NCBI RefSeq assembly: GCF_013408335.1
Contig: NZ_JACBZR010000001.1
Location: 3,945,501-4,009,500 of the forward strand
From: Nocardioides panzhihuensis
GTDB taxonomy: Bacteria; Actinomycetota; Actinomycetes; Propionibacteriales; Nocardioidaceae
Direction: 5' to 3'
DNA length: 64,000 bases
The notes beneath the pieces are model-generated. The model saw only the letters and a program-made list of their open reading frames with translations, was not told the origin of the DNA and made no database searches. Below, one piece after another: positions 36,051 through 44,191 of this stretch. The translations under genes were made by a program, and so were the position numbers. Numbering within the stretch: the first letter of the stretch is position 1; every line of letters begins with the position of its first letter.

Positions 36051-37058
36051 TCATGGCCGGTCGACGCCGGCGGCCGCCGCCACCCATCTCCACAGCTCGT
36101 CGGTGTCCCCGGGTTCGGGACGGGTCGCCGACCGGTAGCTCGTCGGACGCTGCCGCCGGTCGTGCCAGAACGTGCCGGAAGGCGGGGCGGGGTCGGTGGC
36201 GCCGAGCCACACCGCCGTGTCCGCCCCTGCCTCGGCCGACCGCAGCAGCGGACGGCTCAGCGTACGGAAGGCGGGGAGCGACCGGGCCAGACCCGGCGTG
36301 TCCGCCCAGCCCGGGTGCATGACGTAGGTGGAGATGCGATCTGGCGACCATCGCCGGTCCAGGAGCGGCGCCAGCTCCACCTGCATGCGCTTGGATCTCG
36401 CATAGGCCACCGCGCCCCGGTAGCTGCCGTGCTGGAACTCCGGGTCGTCCACCGGCAGCGGCTGGGTGTACATCCCGCCCGAGGCGACGAAGACCACCCT
36501 GGCGCCGTGCTCCGAGCGCCGCAGCGCGGGGAGCAGCCGCTCGGTCAACCGGATCGGTCCGAGGACATGGGTGGCGACCGTCAGCTCGTGACCGTCGACC
36601 GACTCGGTTCGCTCCGGGGGCATGACCCCGGCGTTGTGCACGAGCACGTCGAGAGTCGTGGTGCCACCGTCACGGGTGCAGAGGTCGTCGGCGAACGCAT
36701 CGACGACGGACAGGTCCGAGACGTCGCAGCGCTCGATCCGAAGGTCGGCGACCAGACCCTCGTCACCCAGCTGCTGTTCGATCCGGGCGACCGCCGTCGC
36801 GGCGCGCTCGGGTGAGCGCACGAGGACGTGCACGCGGGCGCCGAGCCGGGCCAGGCCCAGCACGGTGGCCGCACCGAGCCCGCTACCTCCGCCGGTGACC
36901 AGCGCGGTCCGCCCGGCCAAGGCACCGGGACGCGGATCGGCCGCCGCCCACCGGCGGCGACGGATCGCATAGCCCAGGCGGGAGTAGCCCAGCACGACCG
37001 CACGGTCGAGCACTCGGTCCAGACCCTCGTCCTCGGTGGTCGCACGCGACGGAGTCAT
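36051..37058 (-). CDS. SDR-family oxidoreductase, DHRS12-like
   Basis: The 335-residue protein has an N-terminal segment LDRAVVLGYSRLGYAIRRR before the SDR Rossmann motif TGGGSGLG (~52-59), HNAGVM, and YARSK as the Tyr-Lys pair. This longer N-terminus and the FWHDRRQRPTSY end fit the dehydrogenase/reductase-12-like group. It is last of five genes joined by 4-base overlaps (its ATG overlaps the photolyase stop). It may act on lipid, as inferred from the CFA-type methyltransferase upstream. Confidence 0.85.
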   Translation of the reverse strand: MTPSRATTEDEGLDRVLDRAVVLGYSRLGYAIRRRRWAAADPRPGALAGRTALVTGGGSGLGAATVLGLARLGARVHVLVRSPERAATAVARIEQQLGDEGLVADLRIERCDVSDLSVVDAFADDLCTRDGGTTTLDVLVHNAGVMPPERTESVDGHELTVATHVLGPIRLTERLLPALRRSEHGARVVFVASGGMYTQPLPVDDPEFQHGSYRGAVAYARSKRMQVELAPLLDRRWSPDRISTYVMHPGWADTPGLARSLPAFRTLSRPLLRSAEAGADTAVWLGATDPAPPSGTFWHDRRQRPTSYRSATRPEPGDTDELWRWVAAAAGVDRP

Positions 37059-38395
37059 AGGGTCGAGTCCTTCAGCTCTGTCATCCGGGCCAGCGCCTCG
37101 TGACGCTCCTCGGCGTGGTCGACGATGCGATCAGGGTAGCCGTTGGCAGACCCGTCGGGGTGGAGCCACGGCTCGTGTGCCGCCGCGCCCGGAAGATGGC
37201 GAAGCTCAGGCACCCAGCGCCGGACATAGTCGCCCTCCGGGTCGAACCGAAGCCCTTGCGTGACCGGGTTGAACACCCGGAAGTACGGCGCGGCGTCGGT
37301 CCCGGTCCCCGCCACCCACTGCCAGCCGTGACTGTTGGAGGCCAGGTCTCCGTCGAGGAGATGGTCGAGAAAGTGCCGGGCGCCGACCGGCCACCACATG
37401 TGCAGGTCCTTGACCAGGAAGCTCGCGACGACCATCCGTACGCGGTTGTGCATCCAGCCCTCCGCGAGCAGCTGACGCATGCCGGCGTCGACGAACGGGA
37501 AGCCCGTGGTGCCCGACTTCCAGGCCGCCAGCAGGGCGGGGTCCTCGTCGTACTGCATGCCTCGCAGCCCTCCCCGCAGGTCGCGCCAGGCCGACTCGGG
37601 GTCGTGCCAGAGCACGTCGGCGTAGAAATCGCGCCAGGCCAGCTCGGTGACGAAGCGCTCGACGTCGCCGCCGGAGGCATCCGTGCTGCGCGCGTCCAGA
37701 TCCGCCAGGAGCGTACGCGGGTGGATCTCGCCATACTTCAGCGCTGCGGAGATGCGGCTGGTCTGATCCAGGTCGGGTCGGTCCCGGGCCGAGGCATAGC
37801 CGGCCAGGCCCTCGTCGCAGAAGTCCTCCCAGCGGCGGAGGGCCGCGCGCTCACCGGCCTCGCGGTCAGGATGGGACGGCAGCGGTTCCGAGTCGAGCTT
37901 CGTCATCCACTCGACCTGAGGATCACCGGCAGGGGCCCTCCACCCGTGCTCCCGCCAGGCCCGCAGGAAAGGTGTGAAGACGCGGTAGGGAGACCCGGCC
38001 GTGTTCAGGATCCTGCCCGGGGTCACGGCGTACGGGCTGCCGGTGCCGACCAGGGCGATGTCGTCCGCCGCCAGACGCTGCTCGACGGCTGCGTCGCGCC
38101 GCCGACCGTAGGGGGTCGTCTCGGTCGAGACGTGCACCCGGCTCGCCCCGGCCTCGGCCGCGACCTGCGCCACGACCTCGGCCGGATCACCCTCCCGGAC
38201 GACCAGCGCCCCGTCGGTCTCCTCACGCAGCGCCGCGAGCGAGGCGAGGAGACGCTCCCATCTCGGCCCGGGGCGGGCAAGGCGCGGGTCGAGCACGAAC
38301 AGCGGCACGACCTGCCCGTCACGCGCCGCGGCCTGCAGTGCGGGATGGTCCCCGAGCCGCAGGTCCCGCCGGAACCACATCAGCGATGTCGTCAT
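37055..38395 (-). CDS. phrB: Deoxyribodipyrimidine photolyase, class I CPD type
   Basis: The 446-residue protein has an N-terminal photolyase domain (MTTSLMWFRRDLRLGDHPAL; DPRL) and an FAD-binding C-terminal half with TSRISAALKYGEIHPRT, WRDFYADVLW, GFPFVDAGMRQL, GWMHNRVRMVVASFLVKDL and SNSHGWQWVAGTGTDAAPYFRVFNP. It splits UV pyrimidine dimers with blue light. Start and stop overlap the neighbouring genes by 4 bases each. A light-linked enzyme in an operon facing a B12-dependent MerR gene supports light control. Confidence 0.95.
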   Translation of the reverse strand: MTTSLMWFRRDLRLGDHPALQAAARDGQVVPLFVLDPRLARPGPRWERLLASLAALREETDGALVVREGDPAEVVAQVAAEAGASRVHVSTETTPYGRRRDAAVEQRLAADDIALVGTGSPYAVTPGRILNTAGSPYRVFTPFLRAWREHGWRAPAGDPQVEWMTKLDSEPLPSHPDREAGERAALRRWEDFCDEGLAGYASARDRPDLDQTSRISAALKYGEIHPRTLLADLDARSTDASGGDVERFVTELAWRDFYADVLWHDPESAWRDLRGGLRGMQYDEDPALLAAWKSGTTGFPFVDAGMRQLLAEGWMHNRVRMVVASFLVKDLHMWWPVGARHFLDHLLDGDLASNSHGWQWVAGTGTDAAPYFRVFNPVTQGLRFDPEGDYVRRWVPELRHLPGAAAHEPWLHPDGSANGYPDRIVDHAEERHEALARMTELKDSTL

Positions 38396-39660
38396 GGCAC
38401 CTCCCGCCGGTCGGCTTCCAGTCGTATCTGGGCGACGTCGATGACCCCGGCGCGGAAGCCCGCCTCACAGTAGGCCAGGTAGAACTCCCAGGTGCGCCGG
38501 AACTCCTCACCGAAGGCGTCCGACCGGATCGTCGGCCACGCGGCCAGGAAGGCCGCGCGCCAGCGGCGTAGCGTCTCGGCGTAGTCGGCGCCGAACGTGT
38601 CGGTGCGGGTCACCGCCAGGCCGACCCTGCCGGCCTGCTCGGAGATGGCTGTGGTCGACGGGATCAGCCCGCCCGGGAAGATGTGCTTCTGGATCCAGCC
38701 GTAGGAGTGGCGGGTGGCCAGGTAGCGCTGGTGCGGCATGGTGATCGCCTGCAGGGCGATGGCTCCGCCGGGGCGGACCAGCCGGGACAGGGTGGCGAAG
38801 TACTCCGGCCAGTAGCGCTCGCCGACCGCCTCGATCATCTCGATGCTGACCACGGCGTCGAAGGTGCCGGCGACGTGACGGTAGTCCCGCACCAGCACCT
38901 CGACCCGCTCGGTGAGTCCCGCGGCCTCCACCCGCTCTCTGGCCATGGCCGCCTGCTCCACCGACAGCGTGACCGTGGTGACCCGCGCGCCGCGACGTGC
39001 TGCCTCGATCGCGAGAGTCCCCCATCCCGTACCGATCTCCAGCACCTCGTCACCGGCGCCGACGCCCGCCAGGTCGAGGGCAGCGTTGACCTTGCGCAGC
39101 TGCGCCTCCTGCAGATCCTGCTCGGCGAGCGGACGCGTGCGGTCGAACATGGCCGAGCTGTAGCTGAGGGTGGGGTCGAGGAACGCGGCGAACATCTCGT
39201 TCCCCAGGTCGTAGTGGGCGGAGATGTTCTCCTGGGTGTCCTCCACCGCCCCACGCTGGTCGGCGGGGATCGGCTGGTCGACCAGGCCGCGCAGTCGCAG
39301 CATCCAGGCCGGGAGCAGCCCGGAGAGACGTTCGGCGTACGGCGTGAGTGCATCCGCGAGATCGGTGCCGTCGGCGGCGTGCCAGTCCTCGGCCGTGTAC
39401 GCCTCGCCGATGCCGATCTTCGGGTTCACAGCGACTCGGCCGTAGAACGACTCCGGGCTCCGTAGCACGATGCCCGGCCTTCCCGCGGTGGGTGAACCGC
39501 CGCGACGGTTGAGCAGGCTCCCGTCCGGGAGCACGACGTCGACCGGGGCCTGCCGCGTCGCCAGACGCAGTATCTGCTTGGCGATGCTTGCTCGCAGGCT
39601 CCCGGTCGCCGCCGGCGCCCTGCGCACCGGCCGGTCGAGCGTCACGGACTCCACGCTCAT
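38392..39660 (-). CDS. Cyclopropane-fatty-acid-synthase-family SAM methyltransferase
   Basis: The 422-residue protein has the CFA/mycolic-methyltransferase SAM site VLEIGTGWGTLAIEAARRGARVTTVTLS, SAHYDLGNEMFAAFLDPTLSYSSAMF and EYFATLSRLVRPGGAIALQ. The start ATG 39660 overlaps the DUF1365 stop; the longer frame is not needed. It modifies unsaturated phospholipid acyl chains; product could be cyclopropane, 10-methyl or, as in the Rhodobacter UfaM system, a furan-fatty-acid precursor (inference from partners). Confidence 0.9.
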   Translation of the reverse strand: MSVESVTLDRPVRRAPAATGSLRASIAKQILRLATRQAPVDVVLPDGSLLNRRGGSPTAGRPGIVLRSPESFYGRVAVNPKIGIGEAYTAEDWHAADGTDLADALTPYAERLSGLLPAWMLRLRGLVDQPIPADQRGAVEDTQENISAHYDLGNEMFAAFLDPTLSYSSAMFDRTRPLAEQDLQEAQLRKVNAALDLAGVGAGDEVLEIGTGWGTLAIEAARRGARVTTVTLSVEQAAMARERVEAAGLTERVEVLVRDYRHVAGTFDAVVSIEMIEAVGERYWPEYFATLSRLVRPGGAIALQAITMPHQRYLATRHSYGWIQKHIFPGGLIPSTTAISEQAGRVGLAVTRTDTFGADYAETLRRWRAAFLAAWPTIRSDAFGEEFRRTWEFYLAYCEAGFRAGVIDVAQIRLEADRREVP

Positions 39661-40412
39661 GATGTGGCCTCCTTCTGTGCGGCAGGACGAGTGAGGACGG
39701 GCAGCTTGCGCAACCACAGCCGGATCCCGTGGAACCGGATGAGAGCGCTGACCCGATGGGGCATCAGCAGGTGGGTGAGGCTCACCCGAAGCAGCGCGCG
39801 ACGCGTCGCCGGCTCCGGGACTCCTCGGGTGGTCGCCGTCAGCACGCGGACGCCGTCGCGGTCCAGGCCGACGGTCACCGCGACCTCGCCCGGGTCGACC
39901 CGCAGCTGGATCTCATAGCTGCCGGCCATGTCGTTGAACGGCGAGACGTAGAAGGCCTTGTCGATGCGGGCGTGTCCGCGACGATCGATGTCGAGCAGGT
40001 AGGCGTGGCGGTCGCCGTAGGTGTTGTGCACCTCGAAGACGACCGCTCGCAGCACACCGTCGTCCGACTGCACCCAGAAGACCGTGAGGGGGTCGAAGAC
40101 GTGGCCCAGGACTCGGGCATTCGCCAGCATGAGCACCCGGTCGGTCGGCGCGAGAAAGACCCCTCGGGCCGCGAGGAACACACCGAGATCACCACGTACG
40201 CCGCGCCCCGAAGAGCCCGCGTCGAGATGGTCCTCGACCCGGAACCCAGCCAGGGGACGCAGCCAGAAGGGCAGACGTGGCGGATCGTCGACGTCGATGA
40301 GCCACTGGTAGCTGCGGTGGCGAAAAGCATGCCGCAACGGCACCTCTCTGGCATGACTGACATGACCCACGACCAGCGCGGGGACCTCGGGAAAGGCCGG
40401 CGACGGGATCAC
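39657..40412 (-). CDS. DUF1365-family protein
   Basis: The 251-residue protein matches DUF1365: GHVSHAREVPLRHAFRHRSYQWLIDVDD, NARVLGHVFDPLTVFWV, and VFEVHNTYGDRHAYLL with AFYVSPFNDMAGSY. Function is unknown; members sit in CFA/FAD-oxidoreductase/photolyase clusters across bacteria. I chose the GTG at 40412, which overlaps the oxidoreductase stop by 4 bases (GTGA), in keeping with the rest of the operon; a longer frame overlaps the upstream gene. Confidence 0.88.
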   Translation of the reverse strand: MIPSPAFPEVPALVVGHVSHAREVPLRHAFRHRSYQWLIDVDDPPRLPFWLRPLAGFRVEDHLDAGSSGRGVRGDLGVFLAARGVFLAPTDRVLMLANARVLGHVFDPLTVFWVQSDDGVLRAVVFEVHNTYGDRHAYLLDIDRRGHARIDKAFYVSPFNDMAGSYEIQLRVDPGEVAVTVGLDRDGVRVLTATTRGVPEPATRRALLRVSLTHLLMPHRVSALIRFHGIRLWLRKLPVLTRPAAQKEATS

Positions 40413-41680
40413 CAGGTCGCTCCGAACGATTCCGCCGCCTCCACCCCGGAGCGGCAGCCGTCCTCGTGGAAGCCCCAACCGAGGTGTGCCCCGGCGAAGG
40501 CCAGCCTGGGGCCGCCGGCAGTACGCAGCCGAGCCGCCGCCGCGACGGCCTCGGTGGTGAAGACGGGGTGCTCGTAGGTCATCCGTGCGGTGACCGTGGC
40601 CGGGTCCACGTGCTCGGTGGCATTGAGGGTGACCACGTGCTCGTCGCGGTCGTCGAGGCCCTGAAGGCGGTTCATCCAGTAGCTGACGACCACCTTGTCG
40701 GCGCCGCCGCCGCACGCCGCGAGGCGGTAGTTCCACGAGGCTCGAGCACGGGGCGAGTCCGGCAGCAGGGTGGCGTCGCGGTGCAGCCAGGTCTCGTTCC
40801 GCGAGTATCCGATGGCGGCCAGGTCCGCCTTCTCCTCGGGGCTCGCGTCCACCAGGAGCCTCAGGGCCTGGTCGGCGTGAGTCGCCACCACCGCCCGGTC
40901 GAAGTGCCTGGTCTCCGCCGCGGTGCGCACCTCGACCCCATCGACGGACCGCGCCACAGCGGTCACGGGTTCGCCGACGCGGACGTCTCCGAGCCGCTCG
41001 GCGAGCTTGTCCACGTAGGCGCGGGAGCCGCCCACGACCGTACGCCAGGTGGGCGATCCGGTGACCTGAAGCATCCCGTGGTGGTCGAGGAAGGCGAACA
41101 GGTGCCGGGCCGGGTAGCCGGCGGCGTCCTCTTCACCGCACGACCAGACGCAGGAGACCAGCGGCACGGCGAAGTGCTGGACGAAGTAGTCGCTGAAGCC
41201 ACCGTCGACCAGGAACTCTCCCCAGGTCAGATCGCTGTCGGTCTCGAGCAGGCGGCGGGCTCGGCGGTGGAAGCGGGGCACCTGCGCCAGCATGCGGACG
41301 AAGCGAGGGTCGCGGAGTCGCCCCGGCTGGGCCAGGATGCCGCCGAGGCCCCTGCCCCCGGCGTACGCCAGACCGCAGTCGTCGCAGACGATGCTCATGC
41401 TCATCTCGGTCGGCCGCGTCTCGACACCGAGCTCACCGAAGAGGCGGAGCAGGTTGGGATAGGTGCGCTCGTTCATCACGATGAAGCCGCTGTCCACGCG
41501 GAGGACGGCTCCCGATGCGGTCGAGACCTCGTGGGTGTGCGCATGGCCGCCGAGCCTCTGCTCGGCCTCGAAGAGCGTGACGTCGTGGGTGCGCCCGAGG
41601 AGATGAGCGGCGGTCAGTCCGGAGACTCCGCCCCCGATCACGGCAACCGTTGGCCGCGGGGTGCTCGCCGCTCGGCTCAT
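40409..41680 (-). CDS. NAD(P)/FAD-dependent oxidoreductase of the CFA/DUF1365 cluster
   Basis: The 423-residue amine-oxidase-like flavoprotein has VIGGGVSGLTAAHLLGRTHDVTLFEAEQRLGGHAHT and VDSGFIVMNERTYPNLLRLF, features of the COG2907 group that travels with CFA-type methyltransferases and DUF1365. A GHAHT pattern binds FAD. It is the first gene of the five-gene minus-strand operon and diverges from the SRPBCC/MerR-B12 pair over 99 bp carrying the 11-bp repeats. A lipid-desaturase-like role is inferred from partners. Confidence 0.88.
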   Translation of the reverse strand: MSRAASTPRPTVAVIGGGVSGLTAAHLLGRTHDVTLFEAEQRLGGHAHTHEVSTASGAVLRVDSGFIVMNERTYPNLLRLFGELGVETRPTEMSMSIVCDDCGLAYAGGRGLGGILAQPGRLRDPRFVRMLAQVPRFHRRARRLLETDSDLTWGEFLVDGGFSDYFVQHFAVPLVSCVWSCGEEDAAGYPARHLFAFLDHHGMLQVTGSPTWRTVVGGSRAYVDKLAERLGDVRVGEPVTAVARSVDGVEVRTAAETRHFDRAVVATHADQALRLLVDASPEEKADLAAIGYSRNETWLHRDATLLPDSPRARASWNYRLAACGGGADKVVVSYWMNRLQGLDDRDEHVVTLNATEHVDPATVTARMTYEHPVFTTEAVAAAARLRTAGGPRLAFAGAHLGWGFHEDGCRSGVEAAESFGATW

Positions 41681-41734
41681 GAAATCTCCCTCTTCGAGCA
41701 GCGGTATTGCCGCTGGCTAGTTCCGAGGATCGAA

Positions 41735-41767
41735 TGTACAATCCTTGTTCAAGGTATGTCAAAGGTT
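41735..41767. promoter_or_regulatory. Three 11-bp direct repeats: candidate CarH/LitR light-responsive operator
   Basis: tgtacaatcct, tgttcaaggta and tgtcaaaggtt start at 41735, 41746 and 41757, exactly 11 bp apart, in the divergent promoter between the FAD-oxidoreductase operon and the SRPBCC gene. CarH of Thermus binds as a tetramer to 11-bp direct repeats, three DNA-binding domains contacting DNA. A MerR-B12 protein is encoded in the same cluster. Confidence 0.7.
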
Positions 41768-41779
41768 TGAAGGGACGCG

Positions 41780-42220
41780 ATGATGAGAATCGACCGAACA
41801 GTGGAGACCTCCGCGTCGACAGCCGAGGTGTTCGACTTCCTGGCCGACTTCACCAACACCGAGCACTGGGATCCGGGGACCGTGCGCACCGACCGCGTCT
41901 CCGGAGACGGCGGCGTGGGGACGACCTACGCGAACACCTCTCGCTTCCTCGGGCGCACCACCGATCTCACCTACGTGGTGGAGGCCTACGAGCCCGGCAC
42001 CCGGATCGTGCTACGTGGCGAGAACAAGACGGTCGTCGCCCATGACACGATGACCTTCGTACCGACAGCCAACGGCGGAACATCTGTGCGCTACGTGGCC
42101 GAGTTCGAACTGAAAGGCATGACCAAGATCGTGGCCCCGTTGCTGGCTCCCGCATTCACCCGCCTGGGTGACACCGCTTCCGAGCAGATGCGCGCGACCC
42201 TGGACCAGCTGGCGCGGTAG
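41780..42220 (+). CDS. SRPBCC-family (polyketide cyclase/START-like) protein
   Basis: The 146-residue protein has the helix-grip fold features of the SRPBCC family: RIDRTVETSASTAEVFDFLADFTNTEHWDPGTV and VRYVAEFELKG, ending in a long helix with SEQMRATLDQL. Such proteins bind lipids or small hydrophobic ligands. Start is ATG 41780 or 41783. It precedes the MerR-B12 gene by 8 bp, so the two share a transcript. Role probably linked to the lipid-modifying operon. Confidence 0.85.
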   Translation: MMRIDRTVETSASTAEVFDFLADFTNTEHWDPGTVRTDRVSGDGGVGTTYANTSRFLGRTTDLTYVVEAYEPGTRIVLRGENKTVVAHDTMTFVPTANGGTSVRYVAEFELKGMTKIVAPLLAPAFTRLGDTASEQMRATLDQLAR

Positions 42221-42228
42221 CCGACCCC

Positions 42229-43122
42229 ATGTACACCATCAAGCACGCGGCGCAGCGGGTCGGCATCACCACCGCGACGCTTCGTGCCTGGGAACGCAGG
42301 TACGGGGTCATCACGCCGCACCGGTCCGAGAGCGGCTACCGCCTGTACGGCGACCACGACGTCGCCGTGCTGCTCTCGATGAAGCACCTCGTCGACCAGG
42401 GCTGGTCGGTCGGCCTGGCCGCGGCCGAGGCGGTCCGGATCGATCGCGAACACCCGGCTCCCGACACGACCCCGAGGTCGCCGGACAGCGGTCGTCCCGC
42501 CCAGCCGCTCCCCGCCCTCGCGGAGAGACTGACCGCCGCCGCATCAGCACTCGACACCACCGACCTGGCCGCAGCCCTGGACCAGGTGTTCGCTCTCGGC
42601 AGCTTCGAGACGGTGATGACCGACCACGTCTTTCCCGCCCTGGGGATGCTCGGCGATGCCTGGGCGGACGGCCGGGTCAGCGTCGCCGGCGAGCATCTGT
42701 CGTCGAACGCGGTGATGCGGCGTCTCGCCGTCGCCTACGAGGCGGCGGCCACCCATGGTCACGGCCCTCGTATCACCCTCGGGCTGGCTCCCCACACCCG
42801 GCACGAGATCGGGCTCTTCGCCTTCGCCGTCGCCGCCCGACGCCGCGGCATGGACACCGACTACCTGGGTGCCGACCTTCCCCTCGACGACTGGCTCGGC
42901 GTCGTCGACGATCCCGATCTCGCCGCCGTCGTGCTCGCGATCCCCACCACGGCCGACATCCCCTGCGCCGACGAGGTGATCACCGCCCTGTGCGACCGCC
43001 GCCCCGATCTCGTCGTGGCCGTCGGCGGCGCCCAGCAGGCCCACGCTCCCGAGCCCGCCTTCCGCCTGGGTCACGACATCGCAGCCGGCGCGGGGATCCT
43101 CGCCGCCGCCATCTCCCGCTAG
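42229..43122 (+). CDS. MerR-family regulator with B12-binding domain, CarH/LitR type photoreceptor
   Basis: The 297-residue protein has a MerR HTH (MYTIKHAAQRVGITTATLRAWERRYGV, 1-70), a helical cap and a B12 domain. The W-x9-EH motif of adenosylcobalamin photoreceptors is exact here (Trp145, Glu155, His156), and RHEIG (His192) lies where the lower axial His is expected (CarH His177). In the dark CarH-type tetramers with AdoCbl repress; light breaks the Co-C bond and releases DNA. It probably represses the divergent photolyase/CFA operon. Confidence 0.9.
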   Translation: MYTIKHAAQRVGITTATLRAWERRYGVITPHRSESGYRLYGDHDVAVLLSMKHLVDQGWSVGLAAAEAVRIDREHPAPDTTPRSPDSGRPAQPLPALAERLTAAASALDTTDLAAALDQVFALGSFETVMTDHVFPALGMLGDAWADGRVSVAGEHLSSNAVMRRLAVAYEAAATHGHGPRITLGLAPHTRHEIGLFAFAVAARRRGMDTDYLGADLPLDDWLGVVDDPDLAAVVLAIPTTADIPCADEVITALCDRRPDLVVAVGGAQQAHAPEPAFRLGHDIAAGAGILAAAISR

Positions 43123-43136
43123 CGACGCAGGCCGGC

Positions 43137-43907
43137 TCAGCGCCCGAGCACCGCGCGGAGCCGTCCCACCTGGGCGGTGCGCTCGGCGAGGCGCTGCTCG
43201 TCGAGGCTCCGGCTCGACGCAGCCGCCAAGAGCTCGTGCGTACGCCGCACCGCGGTCGCGTCGTGAGCGACGAGCGACCCGACCAGGTCGGTGAGCGTGG
43301 AGTCCAGCTCGGCCGATGGCACCACGCTCTGCGCGAGACCGATCCGCTCGGCCTCCGCAGCACCCACCTTGCGCGCGGTGGCGCAGATCTCGAGCGCTCG
43401 GCCATAGCCCACGGCCTCGACCAGCGGCTTGGTGCCGGCCAGGTCGGGCACCAGCCCCAGCGCAGGCTCCTTCATGCAGACCCACGCGTCCTCGGCCATG
43501 ATCCGCAGGTCGCAGGCCAGCGCCATCTGGAAGCCGGCACCGATCGCGTACCCGTCGATGACGGCGATCGAGATGAACCTCGGGTCGGCCAGGGCAGCAA
43601 ACGGGCGCTGATACTCACCGATCAGATCGATGACCTCCTGATCGCTGCGCGCCAGCGTCGCGACCAGGCTTCCCGGCACCTCGGTCTCCCCCGGGTCGAC
43701 CAGCGACAGGTCAAGCCCCGCGGAGAAAGTGCCGCTGGCCCCGCGCACCACCACGATCCGCACCTCATCCGGAAGCGACTCGAGGAACCCCGCGATCGCC
43801 GCCCACATCGCCGGATGCTGGGCGTTGCGTACGTCAGGACGATCCAGCAGCACAGTCGCCACCACACCATCGATGCTCAGAACGACACCTGGTTCGTTCA
43901 TGTTCAT
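43137..43907 (-). CDS. Enoyl-CoA hydratase/isomerase-family protein
   Basis: The 256-residue protein has the crotonase fold: VRGASGTFSAGLDLS and DGYAIGAGFQMALACDLRIMAEDAWVCMKEPALGLVPDLAG. The oxyanion-hole loops are in place; the position of the catalytic Glu pair is less clear, so hydratase versus other crotonase activity is open. I used ATG 43907 (MNMNEP); ATG 43901 or a GTG further up (43985) are possible. It converges on the MerR-B12 gene. Confidence 0.85.
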   Translation of the reverse strand: MNMNEPGVVLSIDGVVATVLLDRPDVRNAQHPAMWAAIAGFLESLPDEVRIVVVRGASGTFSAGLDLSLVDPGETEVPGSLVATLARSDQEVIDLIGEYQRPFAALADPRFISIAVIDGYAIGAGFQMALACDLRIMAEDAWVCMKEPALGLVPDLAGTKPLVEAVGYGRALEICATARKVGAAEAERIGLAQSVVPSAELDSTLTDLVGSLVAHDATAVRRTHELLAAASSRSLDEQRLAERTAQVGRLRAVLGR

Positions 43908-43994
43908 GGGTTTGCCGATCCGTTCAGGGAGGAGTACGTCTGACGACGCATCACCAAACCTAGAGGGCGCGGATATGTCTGACACCAGCGGTGC

Positions 43995-44191
43995 CTAGGC
44001 ATCCGGGAGCATCGTCCCGGCCTCGGCAAAGAGCCCACGTAGCGAGGCCTCCCAGGCAGGTAGGTCATTTGCGAGCGTCAACCACGTGAGCTCACGGCGA
44101 GGTATGCATCCCTGCCTCGACGAACGATCTCGTCGGTCCGCACGAGCCACGCCTTAATGTGCAGCACCTCCTTGGCTCCCTTGAGATCCAT
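43995..44191 (-). pseudogene. Decayed hepT-like toxin gene (internal deletion and frameshift)
   Basis: The ATG at 44191 overlaps the stop of the nucleotidyltransferase gene (TGATG). It gives MDLKGAKEVLHIKAWLVRT, then DEIVRRGRDAYLA, the start of a HepT-like four-helix protein, then stops at 44078. Shifting frame restores the family's C-terminus, LPAWEASLRGLF then AEAGTMLPDA, to the stop at 43995. The centre of the usual ~110-residue protein, including the catalytic RX4-6H region, is missing. HepT is the RNase-like toxin neutralised by MntA-type AMP transferases. Confidence 0.75.

Noticed and set aside
33906..36815. Open frame of ~970 codons on the plus strand
   Set aside because: It is antisense to the MMPL and SDR genes, rich in Arg/His/Asp/Gln with no domain; typical antisense shadow in GC-rich DNA.
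41681..41779. Cobalamin riboswitch upstream of the photolyase operon
   Set aside because: The region is only ~99 bp and lacks a B12-box; B12 sensing is explained by the MerR protein.
43908..43985. N-terminal extension of the enoyl-CoA hydratase gene to a GTG at 43985
   Set aside because: The extra 26 residues do not resemble the crotonase family start; the ATG at 43907 gives the expected N-terminus.
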